DNA from: Enchytraeus crypticus
Lineage: Eukaryota > Annelida > Clitellata > Enchytraeida > Enchytraeidae
Reading direction: 5' to 3'
Length of the DNA: 64,000 bases
Assembly: GCA_905160935.1 (NCBI GenBank)
Contig: CAJHZI010000481.1
Location: 766,501 to 830,500 of the forward strand
The notes under the pieces were generated by a model. It was given only the letters and a program-made list of their open reading frames with translations, was not told the DNA's origin and ran no database searches. The first letter of the stretch is position 1. Each line of letters starts with the position of its first letter. A program made the position numbers and the translations under genes. Shown here piece by piece: positions 61,508 through 64,000 of the stretch.

Positions 61508-64000
61508 TTACAGAAGTAAAGAGAGAGATATGTGTTTATTTCAGCATCAACACCAATCCATTGACAATTACAGATTACAAACACAGATTCAACATAGTGC
61601 AGATCATAATAACACAAAACTATAAAAAGTGCACTTAAAATAAACACAGGTGTGCAGATGTGCTCAAGACATAGCAATCAAATAGCTACTAGCATATCGG
61701 CCACCAGTGAGGGCATATCCCTATCTTGCTGGCCACCGATAAAACATATAAACACTTAAATTTACGTGTTGTTAAGTTACTTAAGTTATTAAGTTAAATT
61801 TAAGTTATTGGACTTCAAAAGTATAGCATAATTAGGCTATCATATCGATCCAGACTAAAAATTAAGTTAGTATGAATAAAGCAGATTAAATAACAAATCG
61901 ACACTCGAGAAACATGAATAATTATGATGACCAACTAGCATGTAGATGATTTTTAAGAAGCTTTTGGAATCTATTACGATTTTGGATGGATCTGATATGG
62001 TCTGGTAGACTATTCCAAATTTTGTAGCTGTTGAATAGCGTCGAAGAGAAGAATGCACGGTTAGATTGTAAGTATAGATGGTCAGTTAATGATAATCTGG
62101 TTATGTAGTTGTGCGAGGTTTTACTATGAATAAAGAGATCACTAATAGCAGTAGACAAATTATTAGGAAAGTGTAAATGCTTCTATATAAGTTTAGCAAT
62201 TGAGAATTTATGTAAAGAGGCAATTGGAAGGATATCATGATTCATAGAAAGTTGCTTAACATTGTAGAAACGATTATGATTTTGTAGATTCCTCAAGACT
62301 TTATTAATAGAAACATGTAATCGATGAAGAGCAGACTCAGTTGTATTACCGTAAACTTCAACTCCATACGTAACATATGAGTATATAAGAGTATGAAAAA
62401 TCATTTCACGACAGTAAGCAGGTAGAAATTGTTTTCGAGCATATAGCATTGGAGTATATAGAGTTTAGATTATTGATTTTTTAGATAAATATATAATATG
62501 TTGCTTGAAATTTAGATTATCATCAATCCATATACCTAGGAATTTGATTGAGTTAACTTTGTTGAGCTCGACATTATTCAAATTAATCTTAAGATTATGA
62601 TCGTCAATGAATTCACCAAATTCAAAGGATTTATTAATTATATGACAAATTGGATTAGCAATTTTTATTTCAGAGGCAATTTTCAAGATTTTGCTACTTA
62701 TATTATCAGGGTCAGTTGAATTAGTGTTTTTAGTGAGTTAATAATGTTTAGAACTTCAGTGGGATCAGTAGGGGCCAGAAATATACTTTGGTTAGAGTTT
62801 CCAAGTAGGTATTCATGACATTTTGGGGATTGAGAAAGGGAAATTAGAATTCAATTTTTTACCCACAGAGCTAAAATATTTATTAAACTCCTCAGCTATA
62901 AGAAGTTTATTATTTAAAACTTTATCCCCTATAGTAGGCTTGTTAATATTAGTTTCTTTTTTCCTAGTAGAATAACTTAGTACATTATTTAAGGATGACC
63001 AGATGTTTCTAATGGAGTTTATCAAGTATTCCCTTGTAATATTTCTGTCTGAAAACATTTAATTTTAATTCGAGTTTGCTTTTAAAAGCTTTGTAGTTCA
63101 TTTCATCCTTAAAACAATTTGTTTTCTTAAGTTTATAGTAAAGTTTATTTTTAAATTAATTTCTCCTTTTAGTTCATTTGTAATCCAGGGTTTGTCTCTA
63201 TATGAACTGCGTGAGCATCGCGTTAATGGAAAATGCTTATTCATTAATGTGCGTAAGCTTTCAAGGAGGTAATCAGTGCATTCATCAACGTTATTTGAAT
63301 TATAAATATTTGACCATTTAATATTAGTAGCGAGATCAAATTTAAAATTGTTGATTTTGGTTTGGCTATAAATGCGACTATTCGGTCTGTCCATTAAGTT
63401 AATACGTTTGTTTATAGGAATAATTGCGATTATATTAGCGTAGTGGTCGCTGACATCAGTAATTACAGTTAGACACAATATATTGCTGAGGTTGCGTGCA
63501 CTATCAACTGTAACGAAATTACTAAATACATGATCAATAATTGTACGGGATAAATTGCTAATACAATGGGTGGGCACAACAGAGAGTGGAGTAAAGTTCA
63601 ACATTCGTAGCATGTCAACGTTTAACACTACAATTTACATCATGTTTAGATAAATCAATATTAATATCACCAATTATTAAACTACGTTTAGTGGAGTTAT
63701 ACAGAGAGAAAAGATAAGAAAAAGCATCTATAAATTCACAAACAGAGCTATGAGGGTGACGATAAAGTAGATTAATACGAATCTTACCAATGTTTGTGAT
63801 AACATCAAATATGACAAATTCAACAGCAGAATTGAAAGCATTATAGTCATTATGAGATGCAATTACGTTAAAGGACAAGGAGTTTTTTATTAAGCTAGCG
63901 ACACCTCCAGCATTTTGATTAATAGGCGGAAAAGGCATGGAGGTATAATTAGGGATTAGACCAGTAAAGTTGCAAATATTAGTAGACCAAATTTCACTCA
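61508..64000 (-). mobile_element. CR1/Rex-type LINE lacking the reverse transcriptase core, running off the right edge
   Basis: Minus strand, from the right: endonuclease part (NQNAGGVASLI, INLLYRHPHSS, LIIGDINIDLSKHD), then in another frame the rest of the endonuclease (RTIIDHVFSN, SDHYANIIAIIP) and linker (RDKPWITNELKG). Then the RT start (IAEEFNKYFSSVGKKL), and after a gap IIDKSFEFGEF-like text jumping straight to NLKINLNNVELNKVNSIKFL, GIWIDDNLNFKQHI, then AYCREMIFHTLIYSYVTYGV and KIWNSLPDHIRSIQNRNRF. The catalytic palm (FADD region) is absent, deleted near 62606. The left junction at about 61508 is set by comparison with class E introns. Confidence 0.85.

Overview
The window is animal (metazoan) genomic DNA. 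It is AT-rich, full of introns, littered with several LINE clades, a tRNA-derived SINE, hAT ends and TA, GA and TTA microsatellites, and has many scattered 'taggccta'-type motifs. Its main content is small, phase-1 symmetric exons encoding calcium-binding EGF-like (cbEGF) domains. This fits a marine invertebrate best, but I cannot place it to phylum.

Two head-to-tail paralogous genes lie on the minus strand, so the right side is 5'. Gene 1 (about 41.5 kb down past position 1) has two exons that together form one CUB domain (41292-41502 and 37119-37332). These are followed by an array of about 45 cbEGF exons (29.7 kb to 0.8 kb) and a transmembrane exon (48-150); the tail exons lie off the left edge. 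Gene 2 (beyond 64 kb down to 52446) shows 12 cbEGF exons (61.4-54.8 kb), the transmembrane exon (54055-54157) and two cytoplasmic exons ending at a TGA at 52446-52448. The last five exons are the same in both genes in order, length and phase. Each gene is predicted to encode a very long type I membrane protein with a rod-like EGF ectodomain. A typical cbEGF exon is 123 bp: acceptor AG, then AT-ATC-AAC-GAA-TGC, ending in one G before a GT donor. Any such exon can be skipped, duplicated or lost without shifting the frame.

The gene 1 array grew by duplication of exon-plus-intron blocks. I name introns by the sequence just upstream (to the right) of each exon: A (opens aaatattttcaaac...aatgaaatatc), B (gatacaaattttcaatttgg), C (aaatgttcaaattcacaat), D (attttaatttagtaaaaata), E (like A but ...cagttggagtattatta), F (gatacaagttggcaatttg), G (aatatta/aagtataa atcggtag), H (gtgattttagttaataaatc), I (cagaaaaattaaatagcatg). 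By this key 8.3-16.9 kb is four tandem B-C-A modules, 4.9-8.8 kb is a doubled E-A-F-B block, and 22.1-29.2 kb is repeated D-I-E-F blocks. Some exons are decayed, some keep an open frame but have lost a splice site, and one intact exon lies inverted on the plus strand (32664-32786).

Mobile elements fill introns and the intergenic region. They include a full-length RTE-type LINE with an 8-bp target duplication (9658-12762), other RTE tails, CR1/Jockey-type LINE pieces, and truncated restriction-like-endonuclease LINEs (Dong/R4-like) bounded by TTA repeats, some carrying a covarying 3' hairpin. There is also a hAT element inside an RTE tail and a SINE family that helps to date the exon duplications. 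The stretch from 45.3 to 52.4 kb is mostly non-coding with LINE debris. The right edge (61.5-64 kb) is a CR1/Rex-type LINE that lacks its reverse transcriptase core.
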